Shown here: positions 1-8,087 of the stretch, piece by piece
How the letters are laid out: every line of letters starts with the position of its first letter
Numbering within the stretch: the stretch's first letter is position 1
Source: Thermoleophilaceae bacterium
GTDB lineage: Bacteria; Actinomycetota; Thermoleophilia; Solirubrobacterales; Thermoleophilaceae
Assembly: GCA_019683805.1 (NCBI GenBank)
Contig: JADGHQ010000022.1
Location: forward strand, 1 to 36,182
Length of the DNA: 36,182 bases
Direction of reading: 5' to 3'
Made by a program: the position numbers and the translations under genes
Notes under the pieces: model-generated
Told to the model about the DNA's origin: nothing
Databases searched by the model: none
The model's input: only the letters and a program-made list of their open reading frames with translations

Positions 1-1
1 G

Positions 2-604
2 GCCACCGAGGTCCTGCCGGTGAGCGCCGAGGAGCAGGCCGCGGGCGCGCTCGAGGCCGCGGCGGCGCGCGACGCGGCGCGCCGCGGCCGCCTCGAGGAG
101 GCGGCGCGGCGCTGCGTGGCGGCGCTCGCGCGCGACCCCTGGAACGGCGCGGCGCGGGCCGAGCTGTCGGTCCTCCTGAGGCGGATCGAGCGTGCGCCGG
201 GCGTGCGCGTCCCCGCGCCGGTCACGCGCGCCGCGGCGGTGCTCGCGTTCGCGGACGAGCTGGTCGAGGACCCGTCGCTGCTCACGGCCTACGGGCGCGA
301 GCTGAGCGCGGACGACGACGTCACGCTCCTGATCCACGCCCCCGCCGCGCACGTGGAGGAGCTGGGCGCCGCCCTCTCGCGCGCGGTCGCGGAGGCTGGG
401 CTCGACGGCGACGACGCCGCCGATCTCCTGCTGCACCCCTGCGAGGAGCTCGCCGACGTGCTCGGCGCTCCGCTGCGCGCCGTCTACACGCGCCGGCGCA
501 AGCCCGCCGACGTGGTGACGCTGCCGCGGGTGGACGACACGACCGTGCGCGAGCTGCGCTCGCTGCTCGGGCCGGCCGCGCGGGAGCCGGCGGTGGCGCG
601 GTGA
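2..604 (+). CDS. C-terminal part of a TPR/glycan-associated protein (5' partial)
   Basis: The frame is open back to the window edge, so the true start is probably outside; an internal GTG lies at position 20. The first part is an Ala/Arg-rich helical segment that reads like a tetratricopeptide unit. From about position 230 it enters a domain with a central DDDVTLLIHAP strand and an AGLDG turn. This domain closely resembles residues 545-640 of the large glycosyltransferase/methyltransferase encoded at 2384-6091 (NDDATLVIYAP, LGLDG). The gene is therefore most likely the end of another multi-domain glycan enzyme of the same kind. Its stop overlaps the GTG of the next gene by four bases, so the two are probably translated together. 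The domain itself is not one I can name. Confidence 0.7.
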   Translation, partial: ATEVLPVSAEEQAAGALEAAAARDAARRGRLEEAARRCVAALARDPWNGAARAELSVLLRRIERAPGVRVPAPVTRAAAVLAFADELVEDPSLLTAYGRELSADDDVTLLIHAPAAHVEELGAALSRAVAEAGLDGDDAADLLLHPCEELADVLGAPLRAVYTRRRKPADVVTLPRVDDTTVRELRSLLGPAAREPAVAR

Positions 605-2280
605 CCGTCGCGGCCGGGATGGCCGGCGGCCTCGCCGCCGCCGCGGACGCCGCCGAGCAGGCGTTCCTCGCGGGCGACGCGGCCGCCGCGCGCCGCCTGC
701 TCGAGGAGATCGAGCCGCGCACGCACGGCGACCGGGAGCTGCGCCTGCGGGTGCTGAACGACCTGGCGGTGATCGCGGCCGGCGAGGGCCGCGAGGCGGA
801 CGCCGAGTCGCTGCTGCTCGCCGTGCTCGCCCTCGACCCCCGCTACGCGCCCGCGCTCGAGAACCTCGCGGACCTGCGCGAGCGCGCCGGCGACCTCGTG
901 CAGGCGTCGCACTGGCGGCGCCGCGCGGCCGAGGCGAGCCCCGGCGCGCCCGCCGGCTGGCGGGCGCTCGCGAACGCGCTCAACGCCCGCCGACGCTTCG
1001 CCGAGGCGCTCGACGCGCTGCGCCGGGCGCAGGCGCTCGATCCGCTCGACCCCCCCGGGGAGGCGCTGCTCGCCGAGCTCGAGCGGCGGGTCGGCGACGC
1101 GCGCCGGCCGTCCGCCGGGCCGCTCCCCGAAGGCGGCCGGGCGCTCATCGTGGTCGACTACTTCCACCCCTCGGTCGGCGGGTCCGAGCGGCTTGCCGAG
1201 AGCGCCGGCGTGGCGCTCCAGGAGCACGGCTGGGAGGTCGAGGTCGCGACGCGCCGGCTGCCCGAGCGCGACTCCCGCGAGCACCGCGGCATGCGCGTGC
1301 ACGAGGTGGACGGCGACCCGCGCGCCGCGCTCGCCGCGATCGTCGCCGCCGGCTCCTACGACGCGCTCGCGATCTTCTCCGCCCCCACCTCCTGGCCCCT
1401 CGCGGCCGCGCTCCAGCTCCCGCGGCCGCGCCCGCGGCTCGTGCCGGTGCCGTGCATCAACGCGGAGAACCACGGCCTGCTCCAGGCGCAGCCCGGTCTG
1501 CTCGCCAGCTACGCGAGCCTGCTCGCCGGCGCGGACGCGGTCGGCTACAGCTCGCTCAGCGGCTACGACGTGCGCCTCTGCGAGCAGCTCGGGATCGAAG
1601 GCGTGTACCTGCCGAACGCCTCGAACCCCCCGCCGCCGGCCGCCCCGTTCAGGGAGTCGCTCGGGATCGACGACGCCCGGCCGCTGCTGCTCGCCGTGGG
1701 CAACATGTGGCCCGAGAAGAACCACGCCGGGCTGCTGCGCGCGCTGGCGGCGCACTGGGGCGACTGGCGGCTCGTGCTGATCGGCAGCCCCTCGCCGAAG
1801 GCGCCGCACGTCGCCGACGAGGTGCGCGCGCTCGCGCAGGCCGACCCGCGCGTGGTGCTCCTCGGCGGAGCGCCGCCCGCCACCGTCGCGGCGGCGATGC
1901 GCGAGGCCGACGCGCTGCTGCTGCCCTCGCTCGCCGAGGCCACGCCGCTCGTGCTGCTCGAGGCGATGGCGTGCGGCACCCCGTGGATCGCGACCCCCAC
2001 CTGCGGCTCGGCCCACGACCACGCGGGCGGCCTGATCCTGCCGCTCGAGCTGTTCGGCGAGGGCGTCGACTTCCTGCTCGAGGACAGCCGCGCAGCGCGC
2101 GAGCTCGGCGAGGCGGGGAGACGGCACTGGCGCGCGTCCTACACCTGGGAGGTGATGGGCCCGCGCTACGCGCGCGTGCTCGCGGGCGTCGAGCCCGGGC
2201 CGCTCGAGGCGCCCAGCGACGCGCTCGCGGCGACAGACGAGATCCGCGCGCGCTTCTACGACGGCCGCGCAGGCGCGTAG
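601..2280 (+). CDS. TPR-containing GT-B (family 4-like) glycosyltransferase
   Basis: The protein has 559 residues. Residues 10-175 are Ala-rich TPR-like helices (ALDPRYAPALENLADL, ALDPLDPPGEALLAEL). From about residue 180 comes a GT-B fold: the donor-site opening strand ALIVVDYFHPSVGGSERLAE, then the C-terminal Rossmann half with LAVGNMWPEKNHAGLLRAL and the E-x7-E element (Glu446 and Glu454) in EATPLVLLEAMACGTP. These are hallmarks of retaining nucleotide-sugar glycosyltransferases of the GT4 type. No signal peptide or membrane segment is visible, so it should act in the cytoplasm. The GTG start overlaps the stop of the preceding gene. The TPR part probably recognises a protein or partner enzyme, which would suit transfer to a protein such as flagellin; that is inference from domain layout and the sigma-28 site just downstream. 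Confidence 0.88.
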   Translation: MTVAAGMAGGLAAAADAAEQAFLAGDAAAARRLLEEIEPRTHGDRELRLRVLNDLAVIAAGEGREADAESLLLAVLALDPRYAPALENLADLRERAGDLVQASHWRRRAAEASPGAPAGWRALANALNARRRFAEALDALRRAQALDPLDPPGEALLAELERRVGDARRPSAGPLPEGGRALIVVDYFHPSVGGSERLAESAGVALQEHGWEVEVATRRLPERDSREHRGMRVHEVDGDPRAALAAIVAAGSYDALAIFSAPTSWPLAAALQLPRPRPRLVPVPCINAENHGLLQAQPGLLASYASLLAGADAVGYSSLSGYDVRLCEQLGIEGVYLPNASNPPPPAAPFRESLGIDDARPLLLAVGNMWPEKNHAGLLRALAAHWGDWRLVLIGSPSPKAPHVADEVRALAQADPRVVLLGGAPPATVAAAMREADALLLPSLAEATPLVLLEAMACGTPWIATPTCGSAHDHAGGLILPLELFGEGVDFLLEDSRAARELGEAGRRHWRASYTWEVMGPRYARVLAGVEPGPLEAPSDALAATDEIRARFYDGRAGA

Positions 2281-2320
2281 CGCCTCGGCCGGCACGCGCC
2301 GGAGCGCGCCCGCCGCCGCC

Positions 2321-2347
2321 TAAAGGCGCCGGCGCGCATGCCGATTG
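2321..2347 (+). promoter_or_regulatory. Sigma-28 (FliA-type) promoter before the large glycosyltransferase gene
   Basis: TAAAGGCG (2321-2328), 11 bases, then GCCGATTG (2340-2347). The flagellar sigma-28 consensus is TAAAGTTT-N11-GCCGATAA; the spacing is exact and 11 of 16 bases agree, including all of TAAAG and GCCGAT. Transcription would begin near 2353, leaving a leader of about 30 bases before the ATG at 2384. The in-frame TTG at 2345 lies inside the -10 element, which argues against it as the start. Confidence 0.72.
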
Positions 2348-2383
2348 ACCGGGGCGACCCCGTCCAGCGACGCCCTCCCGCCC

Positions 2384-5300
2384 ATGCTCGATCTCGTCAT
2401 CTTCTCGAAGGACCGGGCCTGCCAGCTCGACCTGCTCCTGCGGAGCTACAAGACCTTCTTCCGCGACCAGGACGCGGTCAGGCTCCAGGTCATCTACACC
2501 TACGAGGGCGAGGACTTCGGGCGCGCCTACCAGGTCGTGCGCGAGCTGCACCCCGAGCCGCGCTGGGTGTGCGAGCTCGACTCGGCCGTCGGGTTCCGCC
2601 AGCTCGCGCTGGACGCGGTCGGCCACAGCCCCTACGTGATGTTCCTCGTCGACGACGACGTCTTCAAGGAGCCGTTCACGCTCTCCTCGCCCGAGTTCGA
2701 GCGCTTCGCGCAGGATCCCCAGATCGCCGCCCTCTCCCTGCGCATGTGCCCGCGCATGAACTACGCCTACACGCTCGCGCGGCTCACCCCGATCCCCGAG
2801 CTCGAGCCCGGCAACGTCTGGGACTGGACGCGCGCCGACGGCGACTGGGCCTACCCGATGTCCGTCGACGGCAACGTCTTCCGCAGCGACGAGCTCGTGC
2901 CGCTGATGGCCGAGCTCGACTTCCGCAACCCCAACACCCTCGAGGCGGCGCTGGCGCGCAACCCGCTGCGCAACCCCAAGATGGTCTGCTTCGACGAGTC
3001 GAGGGTCATCAACCTGCCGCTCAACCGCGTGCAGGAGGTGGTGAGGAACCGCCACGGCCAGGTCACCGCCGAGTGGCTGAACGAGCAGTTCCTCGCGGGC
3101 CGGCGCCTCTCGCTCGCCACCGTCGCGGGCGTGCGCAACCCCTCGCCCCACCACGAGCTCGACCTGCGCTGGGAGGACGACCCGCCGGCCGAGGCGCCGC
3201 CCGCCGGGCCGCGCGTGTCCGTGGTGATCCCCTGCTTCAACTACGGGCGCCACCTCGAGGAGACGGTCGAGAGCGTGCTCGCCCAGACGTTCGCCGAGCT
3301 CGAGGTCGTGATCGTCGACGACGGCTCGACCGACGACACCGCCGCGGTGGCGGAGGCGTTGATCGCGCGGCACCCCGAGGCCGAGATCGCGCTGATCCGC
3401 CAGGAGCGCTCGGGCCACCCGGCGCACGCCCGCAACGCCGGGATCGCCGCCTCGCGCGGCGAGTACGTGCTCTGCCTCGACGCCGACGACCGCCTCCACG
3501 ACCGCCGCTTCATCGGGGCGCTCGTGAACGCGCTCGACGTGACGCCCGAGGCCGGCGTTGCCTACAGCGACCTCGACGAGTTCGGGGCGCGCGAGCGCCG
3601 GCACGTCTACCCCGAGTACGACCTGCGCCGGCTCAGCCGCCGCAACGAGATCGGCATCTGCTCGCTCTTCCGGCGCGAGGCCTGGGAGGCGGTCGGCGGC
3701 TTCGAGGAGCGCGGCTACGAGGACTGGAGCTTCTGGCTCGCGCTCGGCGAGCGCGGCTTCACGGGCGTCAAGGTGCCGGGCGTGACGTGGGGCTACCGCG
3801 TGCACGACGAGGGCCGTCACGCCGCCGACCTCGCCTCCGACGCCGAGATCAAGGCGCGCCTCGTGCTCGACAGGCCCTCGCTCTACACCGAGGCGCAGCG
3901 GGAGTGGGCGGAGCGCCTGCTCGCCGGCGATCCGGTCGCGCTCGCCGTGCCGCACGCGCCCGGCGAGATCCCCGAGGTGTCGTCGCTGCCGCCGGCCGGG
4001 GCCGCGGGCGCGGACGACGACGGCGTGCGCTCGTTCACGACGGTCGTGCTCGCCGACGAGGCGGTCTCCGCCCCCGATCTGATCGGCGCCTACGCGAGCG
4101 CCTTCGGGCCGAACGACGACGCCACGCTCGTGATCTACGCCCCGGACGCCGATCCCGAGGCGGTCGGCGAGCGGCTCATGCCGGTGCTCTCCTCGCTCGG
4201 GCTCGACGGGCCCGGCGCGCCCGACATGATGGCGCTCGCGGTCCCGGGCGTCGAGGGGGACAGCGCGATCTCCGCGCGCGCGGACGCGTTCCTGACGCGC
4301 GGCCCCGCGCCCGCGGCGCTCGCCGGCCTGCGCCGCTTCGAGCCGGGCTCGATCGCGCAGCTGCGCGCCCACGCCGAGGCCGCGTGGGGCCTCGCCGCCC
4401 CGGCCGCCGCGGACGGCGCGCCCGCCGTCGCGCCCGAGCCCGGCATGCGCGGCTTCTACGCGCAGTTCATCCGCCCGGGGGACCTCGTCTTCGACGTCGG
4501 CGCCAACGTCGGCGATCGCACCGAGGCGTTCCTCGCGCTCGGCGCGACGAAGGTCGTCGCGGTCGAGCCGCAGGAGCGCTGCGCGGAGTCGCTGCGCGAG
4601 CGCTTCGGGGCGTCGTGCGCCGTGACGGTGGTGGACAAGGCCCTCGGCCCCGAGGAGGGCCGGCGCGAGATCTACGTCTGCGAGACGAGCACGATCACGA
4701 GCATGTCGCCGGAGTGGATCGAGAAGGTGCGCGCGAGCGGCCGCTTCGCGGAGTTCGAGTGGGCGCCGCCGACGCTCGTGGAGGTGACGACGCTCGACCG
4801 CCTGATCGAGGCGCACGGGGTGCCAGCGTTCTGCAAGATCGACGTCGAGGGCTTCGAGGAGGAGGTCCTCGCCGGCCTCAGCCGCCCGTTGCCCGCGCTC
4901 TCGATCGAGTTCACCAAGGAGACGCTCGACAAGACCTGCGCCTGCGTGCGCCGGCTCGCCGAGCTCGGGATGTCCGAGCTCAACTACTCCGTCGGCGAGT
5001 CGATGGAGTGGGGCTCACCGACGTGGCTCGACGCGGACACGCTGATCGAGCGGCTCAGCGCGCTGCCCGACGCGGAGCTGCCGTGGGGCGACGTCTACGC
5101 CCGCACGCCGCAGCGGGACGGGCTGCCGGCGATCGCCTCCGCGCCCGCGGCGGCCGTGGCGCCGGCGCCCGCCGAGAGCGACCCGATCCCCGCCGCCGCG
5201 GCGGAGCTCGCCCGCCGCAAGCCGAAGCAGCGCGAGCGCTTCGAGAAGCTCGCCCGCCGCGCCGGTGAGCTCTGGCTCGGAGCGCCCGACCGCCCCGCGT

Positions 5301-6091
5301 TCTCCACCGCCGCCTGGCGCGACTTCGTGCAGTCGCTCGCAGCCGACGTCCTCCCCACCCCGCCGTTCGACTTCCTCAACCACGGCGTGATCCGCCGGAC
5401 GATGTTCGTCGACTACGGCGGCGCGCAGCTCGAGCTGCAACTGCGCAGGCTCGAGGAGCACTACGGGGAGCTGCGCATGCGCGAGCTCGTGGAGGAGGAC
5501 CCCGTCGGCGCGCCCCTGCTCCAGGCCCCTGCGCACCTGACCTCCCACAACGCCGTGATGCACCTCTACCACCTCGCCCGCTACGAGCGGACGAGCGGGG
5601 TGGACTGGAGCCGGATCGAGCGCGTGGTCGAATGGGGCGGCGGCTACGGCAGCATGGCGCGCCTGCTGCACCGCGTGTGCGGGCACGACCTCACCTACGT
5701 GGTCGTGGACCTGCCGCTCTTCTCGGTCCTCCAGTGGCTCTACCTCGGCAGCGTGCTCGGCGAGGACCGCGTGACCTTCCTCACCGTGACCTCGCCGGAG
5801 GTGCGCGAGGGACGGGTGAGCATCGCCCCGGTGGGCCTCGTCGACGCCGTCGACCTCCGCGCGGACCTGTTCGTGTCGACCTGGGCGCTCAGCGAGTGCG
5901 AGCGCGCGGCGCAGGACTACGTCGCAGAGCGCCGCCGCTGGTTCGGCGCCGAGCGGCTCCTGCTCGGCTACCAGCAGGCGGGGCCGCTGTTCCCCGACGC
6001 CGAGCGCGTCGGCGAGCTGGCGCGCGCCGAGGGCGCCGCGATCGAGGATCTCGACGAGGTCCTCGAAGGCCAGCGCTACGCCTTCCGCTAG
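2384..6091 (+). CDS. Multi-domain glycosyltransferase/methyltransferase, candidate flagellin glycan enzyme
   Basis: The protein has 1235 residues from the ATG at 2384. Residues 1-265 form a GT-A-like domain (VIFSKDRACQLDLLLRSY; acidic triad Asp90-92). Residues 274-515 are a GT2 domain with SVVIPCFNYG, VDDGSTDD (Asp312, Asp313) and DADD (Asp366-Asp369). Residues 545-640 are an unclassified domain shared with the first gene of the window. Residues 686-875 are an FkbM methyltransferase (DVGANVG at 704, CKIDVEGFEEEVL). Residues 940-1235 are a second SAM-type methyltransferase with VEWGGGYGSM (Glu1083). It could build and methylate an oligosaccharide in one polypeptide. The sigma-28 promoter just upstream ties it to flagellar expression, so flagellin is the favoured acceptor by inference. 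A longer in-frame TTG start at 2345 was rejected because it falls inside the promoter. No Shine-Dalgarno sequence is evident. Confidence 0.85.
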   Translation: MLDLVIFSKDRACQLDLLLRSYKTFFRDQDAVRLQVIYTYEGEDFGRAYQVVRELHPEPRWVCELDSAVGFRQLALDAVGHSPYVMFLVDDDVFKEPFTLSSPEFERFAQDPQIAALSLRMCPRMNYAYTLARLTPIPELEPGNVWDWTRADGDWAYPMSVDGNVFRSDELVPLMAELDFRNPNTLEAALARNPLRNPKMVCFDESRVINLPLNRVQEVVRNRHGQVTAEWLNEQFLAGRRLSLATVAGVRNPSPHHELDLRWEDDPPAEAPPAGPRVSVVIPCFNYGRHLEETVESVLAQTFAELEVVIVDDGSTDDTAAVAEALIARHPEAEIALIRQERSGHPAHARNAGIAASRGEYVLCLDADDRLHDRRFIGALVNALDVTPEAGVAYSDLDEFGARERRHVYPEYDLRRLSRRNEIGICSLFRREAWEAVGGFEERGYEDWSFWLALGERGFTGVKVPGVTWGYRVHDEGRHAADLASDAEIKARLVLDRPSLYTEAQREWAERLLAGDPVALAVPHAPGEIPEVSSLPPAGAAGADDDGVRSFTTVVLADEAVSAPDLIGAYASAFGPNDDATLVIYAPDADPEAVGERLMPVLSSLGLDGPGAPDMMALAVPGVEGDSAISARADAFLTRGPAPAALAGLRRFEPGSIAQLRAHAEAAWGLAAPAAADGAPAVAPEPGMRGFYAQFIRPGDLVFDVGANVGDRTEAFLALGATKVVAVEPQERCAESLRERFGASCAVTVVDKALGPEEGRREIYVCETSTITSMSPEWIEKVRASGRFAEFEWAPPTLVEVTTLDRLIEAHGVPAFCKIDVEGFEEEVLAGLSRPLPALSIEFTKETLDKTCACVRRLAELGMSELNYSVGESMEWGSPTWLDADTLIERLSALPDAELPWGDVYARTPQRDGLPAIASAPAAAVAPAPAESDPIPAAAAELARRKPKQRERFEKLARRAGELWLGAPDRPAFSTAAWRDFVQSLAADVLPTPPFDFLNHGVIRRTMFVDYGGAQLELQLRRLEEHYGELRMRELVEEDPVGAPLLQAPAHLTSHNAVMHLYHLARYERTSGVDWSRIERVVEWGGGYGSMARLLHRVCGHDLTYVVVDLPLFSVLQWLYLGSVLGEDRVTFLTVTSPEVREGRVSIAPVGLVDAVDLRADLFVSTWALSECERAAQDYVAERRRWFGAERLLLGYQQAGPLFPDAERVGELARAEGAAIEDLDEVLEGQRYAFR

Positions 6092-6124
6092 CCCGGCGCC
6101 GGCCCGCCGGCGACCCGCCAGGCG

Positions 6125-6130
6125 CTACGA
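6125..6130 (+). promoter_or_regulatory. Possible -10 element of the ccr operon
   Basis: TACGAT fits the actinobacterial TAnnnT -10 pattern and lies 48 bases before the ccr start. No convincing -35 element is visible, which is common in high-GC actinobacteria. The call rests on position and a single hexamer. Confidence 0.3.
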
Positions 6131-6177
6131 TCCGCGGGCTTCCGAGCTCCTGGACTACTGGAGGGACGTACCGACCG

Positions 6178-7431
6178 ATGTCGCAAGTGGACCTGACGAA
6201 CGTGGCCGAGGTGGGAACGCCGCCTGGCGAGCTGCCGAAGACGATGGCCGCCTGGGTGATCCGCCAGGACCGCGAGGGCGAGCCGATCGACGCCTTCCAG
6301 CTCGAGGAGATAGAGGTTCCCGAGCCCGGCGCGTTCGAGGTGATCGTGCGCGTGATGGCCGCCGGCGTGAACTACAACAACGTCTGGGCGGCGCTCGGCA
6401 AGCCCGTGTCGGTGTTCCGCTACCACCCGGAGGAGGACCACCACATCGGCGGCTCGGACGCCTCCGGCATCGTCTGGAAGGTCGGTCCCGGCGTCACCCG
6501 CTGGAAGCCCGGCGACGAGGTGGTGATCCACTGCAACCAGGCGTCCTACGAGGATCCCGAGGTGCACGGGCTCGACCCGCTCGCCGCGCCCTCCCAGAAG
6601 ATCTGGGGGTACGAGACCTCCTGGGGCTCCTTCGCCCAGTTCACCAAGGTCCAGGCCCAGCAGCTCCTCCCCAAGCCGCGCAACCTGACCTGGGAGGAGG
6701 CGGCGAGCTACGGCCTCACGTACTTCACCGCCTACCGCATGCTGGTCGACCAGTGCGGGCTCCAGGCCGGGCACAAGGTGCTGATCTGGGGCGCCGCGGG
6801 CGGCCTCGGCGTGTTCGCGATCCAGCTCTGCAAGCTGGCGGGCGCGAAGTGCGTAGGCGTCGTCTCCTCCAAGGAGAAGGGCGAGCTCGTGATGCAGCTC
6901 GGCGCGGACGGCTACATCGACCGCAACGAGTTCAAGGGCATGATGCGCCGCGGCGGCGAGACGCCCGAGGAGGAGAAGGCGCGCTTCGCCGAGTCGCGCC
7001 GCTTCGCCAAGGCGGTGAAGGAGATCCTCGGCGACGCGCCCGACATCGTGTTCGAGCACGTCGGGCAGGCCACCTTCCCGACGTCGGTGTTCGTGGTCAA
7101 GCCGTTCGGCAAGGTGGTCATCTGCGCGGGGACCACCGGGTACAACCTCGACTTCGATGTCCGCTACCTCTGGATGCGGCAGAAGCAGATCATCGGCTCG
7201 CACTTCGCCAACGCCTGGGAGTGCAACAAGGCGAACGAGCTGATCGAGCAGGGTCACATCCGCCCCGTGCTGTGGCGCACGATGGGCTTCGACGGCGTCG
7301 CGGAGGCGCACCAGCTGATGAGAGAGAACAAGCACTTGGGCAAGATCGCCATCCTGGTCGGCGCCGCCGAGCCCGGCCAGGGCAAGACAGAGGAAGGCCC
7401 CGGCGCGATCTACGCGGAGGTGGGCGCATGA
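6178..7431 (+). CDS. ccr: Crotonyl-CoA carboxylase/reductase
   Basis: The protein has 417 residues and belongs to the medium-chain dehydrogenase/reductase family. Ccr reductively carboxylates crotonyl-CoA with NADPH and CO2 to (2S)-ethylmalonyl-CoA, in the ethylmalonyl-CoA pathway or for polyketide extender supply. Visible marks are the N-terminal lid strand PKTMAAWVIRQDREGEPIDA, the substrate-site NYNNVWAALGKPV (around residue 65), HHIGGSDASGIVWKVG, the nucleotide-binding WGAAGGLGVFAIQLCKLAGA and GSHFANAWECNKAN near the C-terminus. The length is typical of the family. The start is the ATG at 6178, with GGAGGG at 6160-6165 upstream. Its stop overlaps the next ATG (ATGA), and an ethylmalonyl-CoA mutase-type gene lies 1.5 kb downstream, which supports the assignment over a generic enoyl reductase. 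Confidence 0.93.
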   Translation: MSQVDLTNVAEVGTPPGELPKTMAAWVIRQDREGEPIDAFQLEEIEVPEPGAFEVIVRVMAAGVNYNNVWAALGKPVSVFRYHPEEDHHIGGSDASGIVWKVGPGVTRWKPGDEVVIHCNQASYEDPEVHGLDPLAAPSQKIWGYETSWGSFAQFTKVQAQQLLPKPRNLTWEEAASYGLTYFTAYRMLVDQCGLQAGHKVLIWGAAGGLGVFAIQLCKLAGAKCVGVVSSKEKGELVMQLGADGYIDRNEFKGMMRRGGETPEEEKARFAESRRFAKAVKEILGDAPDIVFEHVGQATFPTSVFVVKPFGKVVICAGTTGYNLDFDVRYLWMRQKQIIGSHFANAWECNKANELIEQGHIRPVLWRTMGFDGVAEAHQLMRENKHLGKIAILVGAAEPGQGKTEEGPGAIYAEVGA

Positions 7432-7778
7432 TCGGCACGCCGGGCAAGCCGTTCGTGCGTATCGTCTGGGCAGCCAACCCCTTCCGCGGCGACAAGGTCG
7501 AGGAGTGGGGCCGCCGCCTGGCCGAGCTCGCGCTCGACTACGGCGCCAGCGCCTGGGCGTGGGTGCGCTCGCAGGAGGACCCGCTCACCTTCGAGCAGTA
7601 CGCGGTCTTCCCCTCGAAGCTCGACTTCGAGCGGTACTGGTACTCGGAGGAGGTCTCGGCCCTCCGCACCGAGGCGCAGGGCTGGTTCCACGTCCCGGTG
7701 CTGCCGGAGTGGTTCACCCTGGTCGACGCCGGCGAGGCGCTCACCCTCGAGGAGCTGCAGGGGCCCGCGAAGCGGTAG
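7428..7778 (+). CDS. Small uncharacterised protein translationally coupled to ccr
   Basis: The protein has 116 residues; its ATG overlaps the ccr stop (ATGA), with GGAGGTG at 7417-7423 as ribosome binding site, so co-expression with Ccr is likely. I do not recognise the family. The pattern (VRIVWAANPFRGDKVEEW, a helix, SAWAWVRSQEDPLTFEQYAVFPS, then DFERYWYSEEV and GWFHVPVLPEWF) looks like an alpha/beta ferredoxin-like barrel of the dimeric monooxygenase/ABM shape, but no catalytic residues can be assigned. It is rich in Trp, Tyr and Phe and has no signal peptide or membrane segment. A role beside Ccr is inferred only from the overlap. Confidence 0.75.
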   Translation: MIGTPGKPFVRIVWAANPFRGDKVEEWGRRLAELALDYGASAWAWVRSQEDPLTFEQYAVFPSKLDFERYWYSEEVSALRTEAQGWFHVPVLPEWFTLVDAGEALTLEELQGPAKR

Positions 7779-7798
7779 GGCGCGCGCCGCGCCCTACC
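7774..7798. terminator. Bidirectional hairpin between convergent genes
   Basis: An 11-bp perfect inverted repeat with a three-base loop (arm GTAGGGCGCG at 7775-7784). It contains the stop codon of the + strand gene (7776-7778) and that of clpS (7794-7796). There is no U-tract on either side. Confidence 0.6.
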
Positions 7799-8087
7799 CC
7801 TGCTCGAGCGGCGCCATCGTCAGTCCGGCGTCGTTGAGCTGCTCCCAGTACAGCTCGGCCGGCTCGCGCGGGCCCGACCAGACGATCGCCTGCCCGGTGT
7901 TGTGGATCCGGTTGGCGATCTCCATCCCCTGCTCGTAGGTGACCCCCGGGATCACGCGCGCCAGCGCGCGCGCGACGCCCTCGAAGGTGTTGTGATCGTC
8001 GTTGAGCACGATCACGCGCCAGTTGCCGCCGAGGCCCTCCCCCGGCCCGGCCTGGCGAGGTCGCTCGATCGTCTGCGTCGCACTCAT
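7794..8087 (-). CDS. clpS: ATP-dependent Clp protease adaptor ClpS
   Basis: The protein has 97 residues. ClpS binds proteins with N-degron residues and delivers them to the ClpA/ClpC unfoldase for degradation by ClpP. The family core is clear: WRVIVLNDDHNTFEGVARAL with the NDDxNTF signature, then GVTYEQGMEIANRIHNTGQAIV and a C-terminal strand and helix ending AGLTMAPLEQG. The first 25 residues form the usual flexible N-terminal arm. Its ATG overlaps the stop of the preceding hydrolase gene (ATGA), so the two form a coupled pair. No clpA or clpC lies nearby. The start at 8087 gives a standard length. Confidence 0.93.
   Translation of the reverse strand: MSATQTIERPRQAGPGEGLGGNWRVIVLNDDHNTFEGVARALARVIPGVTYEQGMEIANRIHNTGQAIVWSGPREPAELYWEQLNDAGLTMAPLEQG

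Noticed and set aside
2345-2383. TTG start adding 13 residues to the large glycosyltransferase
   Set aside because: The TTG falls inside the -10 element of the sigma-28 promoter, and the ATG at 2384 begins directly at the first predicted strand.
1649-4816. A 1055-codon open frame on the minus strand
   Set aside because: It lies opposite two convincing glycan genes, is Arg/Glu/His/Val-rich as expected for the antisense of GC-rich coding DNA, and contains no recognisable domain.
2338-5268. A 976-codon open frame on the plus strand beginning with ATG 2338
   Set aside because: It is an alternative frame of the large glycosyltransferase gene, dominated by Arg, Ala, Pro and Gly, with no motifs; its ATG lies in the sigma-28 promoter.
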